From contig BNTT01000090.1 in NCBI GenBank assembly GCA_025996815.1, forward strand, positions 1 to 11,633: a stretch of 11,633 nt of DNA. The letters are read 5' to 3'. Under the pieces are notes generated by a model, which was not told the origin of the DNA, did not search any database, and saw only the letters and a program-made list of their open reading frames with translations. The position numbers and the translations under genes were made by a program. Shown here one piece after another: positions 1-5,982 of the stretch; the first letter of the stretch is position 1, and every line of letters begins with the position of its first letter. The stretch comes from Bacteroidia bacterium. Its GTDB lineage: Bacteria; Bacteroidota; Bacteroidia; Bacteroidales; Azobacteroidaceae.

Positions 1-565
1 CACTTGAAGCGTGGTCTATTACTTGTGCATAAGCCCTTCCTACGCTCACTCTGTCAATGATTTCAAGTGCAATAACAACCAATCGTTTGTTACTATCGCG
101 GCTACGTCCTTGCTTTCCTTCTTCATACTGCCCTATCAAAAACTCATCCACATGAACTTCGCCTGTTAATGGGCTTTGTCGGCTACTTGTCATTGCTTGT
201 TGTATTTTCCACTTGAACTCCCAGCAGGTCTTTTGGCGCAACTCAAACTCTTGTGATAGTTCCAAAGAGGACATGCCTTTCTTTTTTGTGCTGATTTTAA
301 ATACAATATGAAATGCCAGCAGCAAGGAAAATTTCAGATTGTCAAACATCGTTCCTGCCGTTGGACTCTCGTCGTATTTACATTTGTTACAACGGCGAGA
401 ATAAGGTCGTTTGCCCCTGCAAAATGTCGTGTTACCACATTTTTTGCACTGGTAGCCATCTTCCCACTTGATGGCAGACAAGTATTGATAACAATCTGTA
501 TCTGTTTGAAACTGCCTGTAAAAATTGATTGAGTTCACTCCCTTAAATTTTATCCTTTCTTCCAT
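1..565 (-). CDS. IS1595-family (ISXO2-like) transposase, C-terminus cut by window edge
   Basis: Reading the minus strand from an ATG at 565 gives an uninterrupted frame of 188 codons that runs off the left edge. Residues 40-62 form a zinc ribbon with two CxxC pairs (C40, C43, C59, C62), preceded by the KWEDGYQCKKCG signature usual for IS1595 transposases. A helical region follows (about 71-130), then the start of the DDE nuclease core at GEVHVDEF (D140 is the likely first catalytic Asp). This family moves IS elements by cut-and-paste chemistry. The second and third catalytic residues and the other IS end lie outside the window, so intactness cannot be judged. The ATG lies 5 bp after a TAnnTTTG promoter box, so the mRNA may be leaderless. 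Family assignment is from motif recognition. Confidence 0.85.
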   Translation of the reverse strand, partial: MEERIKFKGVNSINFYRQFQTDTDCYQYLSAIKWEDGYQCKKCGNTTFCRGKRPYSRRCNKCKYDESPTAGTMFDNLKFSLLLAFHIVFKISTKKKGMSSLELSQEFELRQKTCWEFKWKIQQAMTSSRQSPLTGEVHVDEFLIGQYEEGKQGRSRDSNKRLVVIALEIIDRVSVGRAYAQVIDHASS

Positions 566-569
566 GCTA

Positions 570-577
570 CAAAGGTA
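570..577 (-). promoter_or_regulatory. Bacteroidota -7 promoter box of the IS1595 transposase
   Basis: On the minus strand the sequence reads TACCTTTG, matching the Bacteroidota consensus TAnnTTTG. The transposase ATG begins 5 bp downstream, about where transcription should start, so the mRNA would have almost no 5' leader. The matching -33 element is weak. Confidence 0.6.
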
Positions 578-613
578 GCAAATTATTGGGGCGACCTAAA
601 CGCCTATACCAAT

Positions 614-892
614 TTACCAATTATAACCGTTATTCCGCAGCCATTCTTGAACGGATGTAAGCCCTAATTGCGCGGCTTTTTTGTAGCATTCTATTTGTTT
701 GGCGGTGTTGCCTTGTTTGAAGTAGGCATAGCCCATATTGTTGTATGCGTCTGCGTAGTTCGGGTTGATTTCTATTGCCTTTTGGAAACAACGTATTGCT
801 TGCGCATAGTTGTTTTGCTTAAGGAATTCGGCACATACAACACGTCTTTCCTCACAAATACCAGTAGAACCAATTAAGATGCGTTTGCCCTG
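614..892 (-). pseudogene. Remnant of a TPR-repeat protein gene (C-terminal end only)
   Basis: The minus-strand frame between a TAG at 893-895 and a TAA at 614-616 encodes about 92 residues. The middle is a clear tetratricopeptide pattern: NNYAQAIRCFQKAIEINPNY, then ADAYNNMGYAYFKQGN, then an Ala-rich helix, ending in VQEWLRNNGYNW, a C-terminus typical of small Bacteroidales TPR proteins. No ATG, GTG or TTG codon lies in this frame before the Met inside the TPR, so the gene has lost its 5' part. A minus-strand ATG at 907 opens MADYSRANAS and stops at once in another frame, which may be the original start separated by a frameshift. The remnant abuts the IS1595 element, so the insertion may have contributed to the damage; that is inference. 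Confidence 0.65.
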
Positions 893-893
893 C

Positions 894-941
894 TATAATC
901 AGCCATAAGTATATAAAAAAGTGTAGTTATGGCTGATTATA
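894..941. repeat. Perfect 15-bp inverted repeat with 18-nt loop
   Basis: The arms at 894-908 and 927-941 are perfect reverse complements (TATAATCAGCCATAA and its complement) around an A-rich 18-nt loop. Each arm carries ATGGCTGATTATA reading outward, so both strands have an ATG opening Met-Ala-Asp-Tyr. It lies between the TPR remnant and the pstB promoter region. It could be a hairpin, a dimeric regulator's operator, or a fossil of a duplicated gene start. It has no T-tract and is not a typical terminator. Confidence 0.7.
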
Positions 942-985
942 ATCGTAACAATATCGTAACAAATCTGTTCCCGCATCGTAATATA
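942..985 (+). promoter_or_regulatory. 11-bp direct repeats, candidate Pho-box-like operator of pstB-phoU
   Basis: Taking 11-bp steps from 942, unit 1 is ATCGTAACAAT, unit 2 (953) ATCGTAACAAA, unit 3 (964) is unrelated, and unit 4 (975) is ATCGTAATATA. Tandem 11-bp repeats, one per helical turn, are the layout bound by PhoB/PhoP-type OmpR-family regulators, and the core resembles the TTAACA-type half-sites of Bacillus Pho boxes. The array sits just upstream of a promoter-like box and the phosphate gene pstB. Binding by a PhoB homologue is inferred from layout and gene context only. Confidence 0.45.
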
Positions 986-992
986 ATACACA

Positions 993-1000
993 GACCTTTG
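993..1000 (+). promoter_or_regulatory. Probable -7 promoter box of pstB-phoU
   Basis: GACCTTTG matches TAnnTTTG except at its first base and lies 13 bp before the first pstB ATG, directly after the 11-bp repeats. A weak consensus match would fit a promoter that needs an activator. Confidence 0.4.
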
Positions 1001-1013
1001 CAGAAACAAATTG

Positions 1014-1763
1014 ATGATGATAGCAACACGAAACATCGACTTTTATTACGGCGATTTCCACGCTTTGAAAGATATCAGTATGGAAATGCAAGCGAATACG
1101 GTTACGGCACTTATCGGACCTTCCGGTTGCGGGAAATCCACTTTTCTGCGCCTTTTCAACCGGATGAACGATTTGATTGACAATACTCGCCTGACGGGCG
1201 AATGCCTGATTGACGGACAAAATATATATCATAAATCCGTTCAGGTGGACGAACTGCGGAAAAAAGTGGGTATGGTATTCCAAAAGCCCAATCCGTTTCC
1301 AAAATCCATTTTTGAGAATGTGGCTTACGGACTGCGGGTGAACGACATCAGCAACAAGTCGTTCATCACACAACGGGTGGAAGAATCGCTGAAAGCCGCC
1401 GCCCTCTGGGACGAGGTGAAAGACAAACTGAAAAAATCGGCATTTGAACTCTCCGGCGGACAGCAGCAACGGCTTTGCATCGCCCGCGCATTGGCAAATT
1501 CGCCCTCCATTCTGTTGATGGACGAACCGGCTTCGGCGCTCGACCCGATTTCGACATCCAAAATAGAGGAGTTAATCTATTCACTCAAACAGGATTACAC
1601 CATTGTTATTGTAACGCACAATATGCAGCAAGCCGCTCGCGTGAGCGACAAAACCGGTTTTTTTATGCTGGGCGAACTGATTGAATTTAATGATACGAAG
1701 AAAATGTTTTTGAGTCCGGAAAAGGAACAGACACAGAATTATATAACGGGGAGGTTTGGATAA
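1014..1763 (+). CDS. pstB: Phosphate ABC transporter ATP-binding protein PstB
   Basis: PstB is the cytoplasmic ATPase that powers high-affinity phosphate uptake through the PstSCA importer and takes part in phosphate signalling with PhoU. From the ATG at 1014 the protein has 249 residues, normal for PstB. Visible ABC motifs are Walker [10 protein letters not shown] (35-43), Q-loop Q90, signature LSGGQ (146-150), Walker B ILLMDEP with D170-E171, D-loop SALD and switch His202 in VTHNMQQA. The PstB-specific stretches [11 protein letters not shown] and [14 protein letters not shown] are present, and the end, QNYITGRFG, is the family's usual C-terminus. A TTG at 1011 and ATGs at 1014 and 1017 are all possible starts. 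phoU follows after 10 bp, so the two form an operon. pstS, pstC and pstA are not in the window. Confidence 0.96.
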   Translation: MMIATRNIDFYYGDFHALKDISMEMQANTVTALIGPSGCGKSTFLRLFNRMNDLIDNTRLTGECLIDGQNIYHKSVQVDELRKKVGMVFQKPNPFPKSIFENVAYGLRVNDISNKSFITQRVEESLKAAALWDEVKDKLKKSAFELSGGQQQRLCIARALANSPSILLMDEPASALDPISTSKIEELIYSLKQDYTIVIVTHNMQQAARVSDKTGFFMLGELIEFNDTKKMFLSPEKEQTQNYITGRFG

Positions 1764-1773
1764 TATTAAATTT

Positions 1774-2451
1774 ATGAAACATACAGAAAAGGAATTACAG
1801 GCACTCAAAGAAGAAGTGAACCAGATGTGGAAATTGGTGCTTTCGCAACTCGAAAAAGCCAAGCAGTCGTTTTTGACCGGCGATGTGGAAATGGCGCGTG
1901 AAGTTGCCAGCCGCGAAAGACGGGTCGATGCTTTTGAGTTGAAAATCGACAGCGATTGCGAAAACTACATCGTCTTATACAGCCCTGTGGCGGTTGATTT
2001 GCGGTTGGTTTTGTCGCTAATCAAGATAAGCATCACGCTCGAACGCATCGGCGATTTTGCCGAAAGCATTGCCCGGCATGTCATAAGCGGTGAGTGTAGT
2101 CCGTTAGACCCGCAGTTGGTGGAAGATTTGCAGATGGAAAAAATGTTCGACATACTGATTGGTATGCTGTCCGACAGTTTTGTTGCCCTCGAATCGGAAA
2201 ACACCAAAATATCGGGGAAAATTTTGTCGAAAGACGACGAAATTGATGCACTCTATCACAATTCGTTGGATGTTTTGACGAACTATATGCAGCAAAATCC
2301 GGCTTTTATTCGCTGTGGATTGAAAACTTTCCTGCTGATTCGCAAACTCGAACGGATTGGCGACCATTGCAGCAATATTGTGGAAGAAATTGTTTTCTAC
2401 GTCGATGCCAAAGTGTTGAAGCACTTTGAGAGTGGAGAATCGAAAATTTAA
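1774..2451 (+). CDS. phoU: Phosphate signalling regulator PhoU
   Basis: PhoU is a cytoplasmic regulator that links the Pst transporter to the PhoR/PhoB two-component system and restrains phosphate uptake when phosphate is plentiful. The 225-residue product has the expected two similar three-helix PhoU domains. The first contains LERIGDFAESIAR and the second LERIGDHCSNIVEEIVFY, the paired E-R-I-G-D metal-binding motifs of the family. The segment FELKIDSDCENYI followed by SPVAVDLRLVLSLIKI is characteristic of Bacteroidota PhoU. I chose the ATG at 1774, 10 bp after the pstB stop; an in-frame TTG at 1756 would overlap pstB and add residues the family lacks. The gene ends 12 bp from the convergent dgkA stop codon, so the two transcripts probably overlap at their 3' ends. 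Confidence 0.94.
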   Translation: MKHTEKELQALKEEVNQMWKLVLSQLEKAKQSFLTGDVEMAREVASRERRVDAFELKIDSDCENYIVLYSPVAVDLRLVLSLIKISITLERIGDFAESIARHVISGECSPLDPQLVEDLQMEKMFDILIGMLSDSFVALESENTKISGKILSKDDEIDALYHNSLDVLTNYMQQNPAFIRCGLKTFLLIRKLERIGDHCSNIVEEIVFYVDAKVLKHFESGESKI

Positions 2452-2463
2452 AGAACAGACAAA

Positions 2464-2826
2464 TCAAGAAAAAAATGCGATGATTTTGGGAAGGAAAACG
2501 ATGAGTCCGACAATGACGGCGGCAATAGCCACCAGGAATACGGCTCCGGCAGCAATATCTTTGACAAGTTTGATTTGCGGATGACGTTCCGGCGAAACAA
2601 CATCTGCCAGTATTTCGATGGAGGTATTGATTGCTTCCGCCGCGAAAACAAGCCCGCTTACGACAACGATAATCATCCATTCGAGTGCTGTAAGGCAAAA
2701 GAAAAATCCTGCCGCAACAACGCCGCAGAAGATTGCCAAATGTATCTGTGCGTTACGCTCGCGCGCAAACAAAATGCCTATCCCGCTGAACGCACAACAA
2801 AAACTTTTCAATAATCCGTTTTTCAT
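2464..2826 (-). CDS. dgkA: Diacylglycerol/undecaprenol kinase family protein (DagK)
   Basis: This small integral membrane lipid kinase phosphorylates diacylglycerol or undecaprenol at the inner membrane, recycling lipid for phospholipid or cell-wall synthesis. The 120-residue length is typical. Family residues are visible: E23 in ARERNAQIH, the motif EAINTSIEILAD (64-75) with N67 and E71, and K89-D90 in LVKDIAAGAV. Three hydrophobic stretches (about 29-47, 49-63, 91-114) fit the three-helix fold. The substrate cannot be settled from sequence; many bacterial members prefer undecaprenol. It has its own promoter box at 2861-2868, about 35 bp upstream of the ATG, and stands alone on this strand, converging on phoU. 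Confidence 0.93.
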   Translation of the reverse strand: MKNGLLKSFCCAFSGIGILFARERNAQIHLAIFCGVVAAGFFFCLTALEWMIIVVVSGLVFAAEAINTSIEILADVVSPERHPQIKLVKDIAAGAVFLVAIAAVIVGLIVFLPKIIAFFS

Positions 2827-2860
2827 TTTTCGATATGTTTAATAATCATTTTAGAAATTG

Positions 2861-2868
2861 CAAAGGTA
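2861..2868 (-). promoter_or_regulatory. -7 promoter box of dgkA
   Basis: The minus strand reads TACCTTTG, a full match to TAnnTTTG, giving a leader of roughly 30 nt. No clear -33 TTTG is visible; that position falls at the edge of the neighbouring palindrome. Confidence 0.65.
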
Positions 2869-2877
2869 CTAAAAATT

Positions 2878-3005
2878 GTCTGAACCACGATTTTGATAAG
2901 ATTTTCAAGATTAACAAGATGAAAGGATTGGCAGGATTCCAAAAAAATCCCGCCAATCCTCCATCCTGTTAATCTTGAAAATCTTATTAAAATCGTGGTT
3001 CAGAC
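2878..3005. repeat. 128-bp near-perfect palindromic repeat (MITE-like or REP-like)
   Basis: The arms 2878-2938 and 2946-3005 (61 and 60 bp) are reverse complements with only a few mismatches and one single-base gap, around a 7-nt A-rich loop. Each outer end reads GTCTGAACCACGATTTT. I recognise closely similar palindromes as dispersed intergenic repeats in Bacteroidota genomes, though I cannot search for copies here. No ORF is inside, and no obvious target duplication flanks it. It starts at the last base of the BspA-like gene's stop codon and lies just upstream of the dgkA promoter, so its RNA would form a very stable hairpin that could end or protect the BspA-like transcript. Confidence 0.85.
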
Positions 3006-4654
3006 TACTTCTTCACCACCTTCAAAGTCGCACCCCCCACGCGCAGCAGATAAACGCCGCTCGGCTCGCCCGACAAATCAACGCGGCTCTCGCGGGTGCG
3101 ATGCAGCAATGCGCCGTTTAGATTATACACTTTTATCTCTGCACCGTTGGCATTGTCCACAAACACCACGCCGGTGGTGGGATTGGGATAAACGTGCAGT
3201 TTATCGCCATCAACTGTTTTTACGGCGGTGCCGCTTGCTGTTACCGTCACAATACAATCTTCCGTGAAACCTCCGTCAGCAGTTGTAACGGTGATGGTGG
3301 CGGTGCCTGCCGATACGGCGGTTACCTCGCCGCTTGCGCTCACTGTTGCCACTTCCGTGTTGCTGCTGCTCCACGTAACGGCTGTGACGGAGGCACCGGT
3401 GGGCAAAATGCTTGCCGTGAGTTGCTCTGTATCACCCACTGATAGTGCGGCACTGGTTTTGTCAAGTGAAACGCTCGTAGCGGATTCGATGGCAAGTATT
3501 ATGTCAAATGCACTCTTCCAATCGCTATTGTTATAGGCATCCGATGCACTTTCAGGCACATACAGCCTATCGGCACTCACAGCGGTAAAATTATCACTGC
3601 TTAGTGTCGGCGGCATAGTAGCATGGCAAAATACGGAGGTAAGACCGCCGCATCCGTCAAAAGCCATATATTCAATGCTTGTCACGCTGTTAGGAATGGT
3701 CACGGAGGTAAGACCGCTGCAATAGTAAAAAGCCTGCCCTCCAATGCTTGTCACGCCGTCAGGAATGGTGACGGAGGTAAGACCGTCGCATCCGGAAAAA
3801 GCCCTCTCTCCAATGCTTGTCACACTGTTAGAAATGTCCACGGAGGTAAGACCGCAATCGGCAAAAGCAGCATTTCCAATGCTTGTAACGCTGTTAGGAA
3901 TAGTTAACGCACCGGTCAGACCGTCGCATCTGGCAAAAGCCTGCTCTCCAATGCTTGTCACGCCGAAAGGAATGGTAACAGAGGTAAGACCGCTGCAACC
4001 GTAAAAAGCAGTCTCTCCAATGCTTGTCACGCTGTTAGGAATAGTAAACGTACCGGACTTGCCCGCAGGACACACCACTAACGTGTTCTGATTTCTGTTG
4101 TAAAGCACACCATCTACCGAACTATATTGACTATATTGTGTATTGGCAGCATCTACATTGATAGCAGTAAGACCGCTGCAACTGGCAAAAGCCCTCTCTC
4201 CAATGCTTGTAACGCTGTTAGGAATGGTAACAGAGGTAAGACCGCTGCATTTGTAAAAAGCCTGCTCTCCAATGCTTGTCACGCCGTTAGGAATTGTCAC
4301 GGCGGTAAGACCGCTGCAACCGTAAAAAGCAGCCTCTCCAATGCTTGTCACGCCGTCAGGAATTGTCACGGCGGTAAGACCGCTGTAATCAATAAAAGTT
4401 CCATCTCCAATGCTTGTCACGCCCTCATTGATGGTCAACGTTTTAATAGCATCGCGGGAAGCAGACCATGGCGGATCCTCATCCTTAGGATAATTCGCCA
4501 TCGCCCCCGTGCCGCTAACAGAGAGAACACCGTCATCGGTTAGCACTACCGTGGTACCCCCTGAAGTCCACGAACCTGTTTCTGCATTAGCAACACCCGT
4601 GCCCAGCAGCACCGTCGCTGCAACACAAAAACCAAAGAATTTTTTCTTTCTCAT
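3005..4654 (-). CDS. BspA-like leucine-rich-repeat surface protein with Ig-like (Big_2) domain and T9SS sorting signal
   Basis: The 549-residue protein starts with a signal peptide (1-24: basic RKKK, hydrophobic core, cleavage after ANA). A short BspA-type N-domain (25-68) with WTSGGTTVVLTDDGVLSVSG follows, then ten LRR_5 repeats of about 23 residues (70-345) on the pattern GLTSVTIPNSVTSIGEQAFY. A 38-residue insert (164-201, with DGVLYNRNQNTLVVCPAGKS) interrupts them after the fourth. The cap is CHATMPPTL and LYVPESA. Residues 394-473 form a Big_2 immunoglobulin-like domain (SVSLDKTSAALSVGDTEQLT), and 484-549 a type A T9SS C-terminal domain (LHVYPNPTTG, GVYLLRV). It should cross the outer membrane by T9SS and be anchored on the surface or released. 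BspA relatives bind host matrix proteins or other microbes, but this ligand is unknown. It is a monocistronic gene; an RNA-like leader with its own terminator lies upstream. Confidence 0.92.
   Translation of the reverse strand: MRKKKFFGFCVAATVLLGTGVANAETGSWTSGGTTVVLTDDGVLSVSGTGAMANYPKDEDPPWSASRDAIKTLTINEGVTSIGDGTFIDYSGLTAVTIPDGVTSIGEAAFYGCSGLTAVTIPNGVTSIGEQAFYKCSGLTSVTIPNSVTSIGERAFASCSGLTAINVDAANTQYSQYSSVDGVLYNRNQNTLVVCPAGKSGTFTIPNSVTSIGETAFYGCSGLTSVTIPFGVTSIGEQAFARCDGLTGALTIPNSVTSIGNAAFADCGLTSVDISNSVTSIGERAFSGCDGLTSVTIPDGVTSIGGQAFYYCSGLTSVTIPNSVTSIEYMAFDGCGGLTSVFCHATMPPTLSSDNFTAVSADRLYVPESASDAYNNSDWKSAFDIILAIESATSVSLDKTSAALSVGDTEQLTASILPTGASVTAVTWSSSNTEVATVSASGEVTAVSAGTATITVTTADGGFTEDCIVTVTASGTAVKTVDGDKLHVYPNPTTGVVFVDNANGAEIKVYNLNGALLHRTRESRVDLSGEPSGVYLLRVGGATLKVVKK
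3635..4447 (-). repeat. Tandem coding repeats of about 69 bp (LRR_5 array)
   Basis: The DNA for the ten LRR units is itself highly repetitive; on the plus strand the phrase CCAATGCTTGTCACGC recurs about every 69 bp. Such nucleotide identity allows slippage or recombination that changes repeat number. The 38-residue insert breaks the array near 4050-4165. Confidence 0.85.
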
Positions 4655-4709
4655 AACTTTTTTTTTATTGTTTTATAAATTTAAAAATAATCCCTAATTT
4701 TTTGCACAT

Positions 4710-4735
4710 AAAAAAAAGCGGACTTAAATATCCAC
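4710..4735 (-). terminator. Intrinsic terminator of the putative small RNA
   Basis: On the minus strand GTGGAT (4735-4730) pairs with GTCCGC (4723-4718), including two G-U pairs, across a 6-nt loop, and is followed directly by eight Ts (4717-4710). It lies between the upstream promoter and the BspA-like start codon. Confidence 0.55.
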
Positions 4736-4943
4736 TCTGAGGCTTCGACTACCATATAACAAATAAGTAAGTTCGCATCTCTGCGAACGTTTTTACTTGT
4801 CCCTGCATTAACTCTTTATGAAACTTCCTACATTTCAAGAGCAAGAATAGCCAAACGCCTTTTCAATATGTCTTACAATGTGCTCAATCGCACATTATCT
4901 GTTTTTTTTATGTCTTCATTGCCATTTTTTTATTTTATTTTCG
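4710..4943 (-). ncRNA. Putative small RNA or attenuator leader upstream of the BspA-like gene
   Basis: The 385-bp gap 4655-5039 has no credible ORF but is organised like a non-coding transcript on the minus strand. It has a promoter (4948-4976), a 7-bp hairpin (4877-4883 with 4890-4896), a 13-bp hairpin with a 4-nt bulge (4765-4777 with 4782-4798, loop TCTC) and a final hairpin followed by eight Ts. The transcript would be about 234 nt. It could be an independent sRNA (a 6S-like RNA was considered but not shown) or a leader that attenuates the BspA-like gene, whose ATG lies 56 bp past the T-tract. I cannot match it to an RNA family by eye. The remaining sequence from 4655 to 4709 is A/T-rich and featureless; 4977-5039 contains only short palindromes. 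Confidence 0.5.
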
Positions 4944-4947
4944 GCGG

Positions 4948-4976
4948 CAAAGGTAAGAATTTTTTTTGAATAACAA
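4948..4976 (-). promoter_or_regulatory. Bacteroidota promoter (-33 TTG and -7 TACCTTTG)
   Basis: On the minus strand TTG at 4976-4974 is followed after 18 bp by TACCTTTG at 4955-4948, close to the TTTG-N19-TAnnTTTG consensus. Transcription should start near 4943 and enter the putative small RNA. It lies about 290 bp before the BspA-like ATG. Confidence 0.65.
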
Positions 4977-5039
4977 TGCAAAAAGTGAAATTTTTTGCAA
5001 AAAATCATTCACCACTCGCGCGAGCAACTTCATAGATGC

Positions 5040-5657
5040 TCACTTCAACGTGCCGGCTTCGGCTTCTTGATACATCTTTTCATTGGCGGAAATATACACT
5101 TCCGCGCGGCGGTTTTGTGCTTGACCTGTTCTTGTGCTGTTGTCTGCCATTGGTTGGGTCGAGCCTGCGCCTTCGGCTGTCAGGCGGGTGGTGTTGATGC
5201 CCTGACTTGCCAGATGGTCTTTCACCGATGAGGCTCGGGCGGCGGACAATTTGTTGTTTGTTTCGGTTTTGCCCGCGTTGTCGGTGTGGACAATAATTTG
5301 CACGTCGGTGTCGGGATTGTAGGTCAAAGAGGCTGCAAACTGTGTCAACGCCGCCTTGGCAGCCGGACTCAATGTGCTCGAATTGGTTTGGAACAGGAAG
5401 CCTGACTCGAAAGTTACCTTAATGGCTTGTCCTGCGTCCACCGCTTCCACTTGTGTGCCTTCGATTTTTGCCAACTCCTCTCTCTGCCTGTCCATTTTGC
5501 GACCAATCAGGTCGCCGGCTCCTGCACCGCCAGCCAGAGCCGCACCGCTTCCCGCAACGATGACGGTACCTTTCGCCTTGTTGCCGGCTCCGCAAGCGGA
5601 CAACAAGAGGGCGACACTCATTGCGCCAACCGAAAACAAATTTCTTACATTGTTCAC
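5040..5657 (-). CDS. OmpA-family lipoprotein with glycine-zipper segment
   Basis: This is an envelope lipoprotein that probably tethers the outer membrane to peptidoglycan. From a GTG at 5657 the product has 205 residues: a lipoprotein signal with lipobox LLSAC (C22 lipidated), a glycine-rich segment (about 32-52, AGSGAALAGGAGAGDLIG) of the glycine-zipper type, a short charged linker, then an OmpA C-terminal domain (about 86-191). The peptidoglycan-binding signature is seen in HTDNAGKTETNNKLSAARAS with D126 and in QAQNRRAEVYIS with R183/R184. The layout is like E. coli YiaD. The frame is open further upstream to 5825, but that would overlap the preceding gene and hide the signal peptide; the ATG at M13 would remove its basic n-region. 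The gene starts 25 bp after the 98-aa gene and is last in the operon. Confidence 0.88.
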   Translation of the reverse strand: MNNVRNLFSVGAMSVALLLSACGAGNKAKGTVIVAGSGAALAGGAGAGDLIGRKMDRQREELAKIEGTQVEAVDAGQAIKVTFESGFLFQTNSSTLSPAAKAALTQFAASLTYNPDTDVQIIVHTDNAGKTETNNKLSAARASSVKDHLASQGINTTRLTAEGAGSTQPMADNSTRTGQAQNRRAEVYISANEKMYQEAEAGTLK

Positions 5658-5682
5658 CTTTTTGAAAATGCTATTCGTACAT

Positions 5683-5979
5683 TCAACTAATATCCAACGT
5701 GTCGGCGTAGGCATCTTCTGCTGCCAATATGAGCCGGATTTCATCCTCCGTGAACGTGCCGATGCCGTCTTTGGCGGCTTGTTTGATGACAAATTTGACC
5801 AATTCTGCGGCTTCTTTTTCGTCATCGTCGTCGCTCAGCCAGTCGCGTTTCTCGTAAAAGTCGCAGACCACATCCAATATGTAGTAGAGGTCGTCGGTGG
5901 CGAATTTCTCTTTCACCTCGGCGGGCAGTTGGTTACTGATAAATTGGACGGCAACCTCGTCGTCGTATTCTGCTGCCAT
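5683..5979 (-). CDS. Conserved acidic 98-aa protein of unknown function
   Basis: I do not recognise a named domain. The 98-residue product is strongly acidic (an SDDDDEKE run near residues 49-56, and TEDEIRLILAAEDAYADTLD at the end), has no signal peptide or membrane segment, and looks fully helical, so it is probably cytoplasmic. It contains several aromatic residues (LYYILDVVCDFYEKRDW) typical of a small folded helical bundle. Its ATG at 5979 lies 3 bp after the stop of the DUF5606 gene, and its stop is 25 bp before the OmpA-family lipoprotein, so it is the middle gene of an operon. The tight coupling to DUF5606 suggests a shared role, which I cannot name. Confidence 0.8.
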   Translation of the reverse strand: MAAEYDDEVAVQFISNQLPAEVKEKFATDDLYYILDVVCDFYEKRDWLSDDDDEKEAAELVKFVIKQAAKDGIGTFTEDEIRLILAAEDAYADTLDIS

Positions 5980-5982
5980 GAT

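Noticed and set aside
929..1180. 83-aa plus-strand ORF starting in the inverted repeat (MADYNRNN...)
   Set aside because: From about 1014 it runs in another frame through pstB, and nothing in its sequence suggests a real protein; only its start in the hairpin is of interest.
3623..4543. Regular repeats resembling a CRISPR array or a plus-strand repeat protein
   Set aside because: The period of about 69 bp equals the 23-residue LRR unit of the minus-strand gene, there are no unique spacers of constant length, and the plus-strand frames are shadows.
4655..4943. Small protein gene in the leader of the BspA-like gene
   Set aside because: All minus-strand frames are broken by stops within short distances, and the region is better explained by hairpins and a terminator.
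5658..5825. Extended N-terminus for the OmpA-family lipoprotein
   Set aside because: It would overlap the 98-aa gene by more than 140 bp and bury a typical lipoprotein signal peptide inside the protein.
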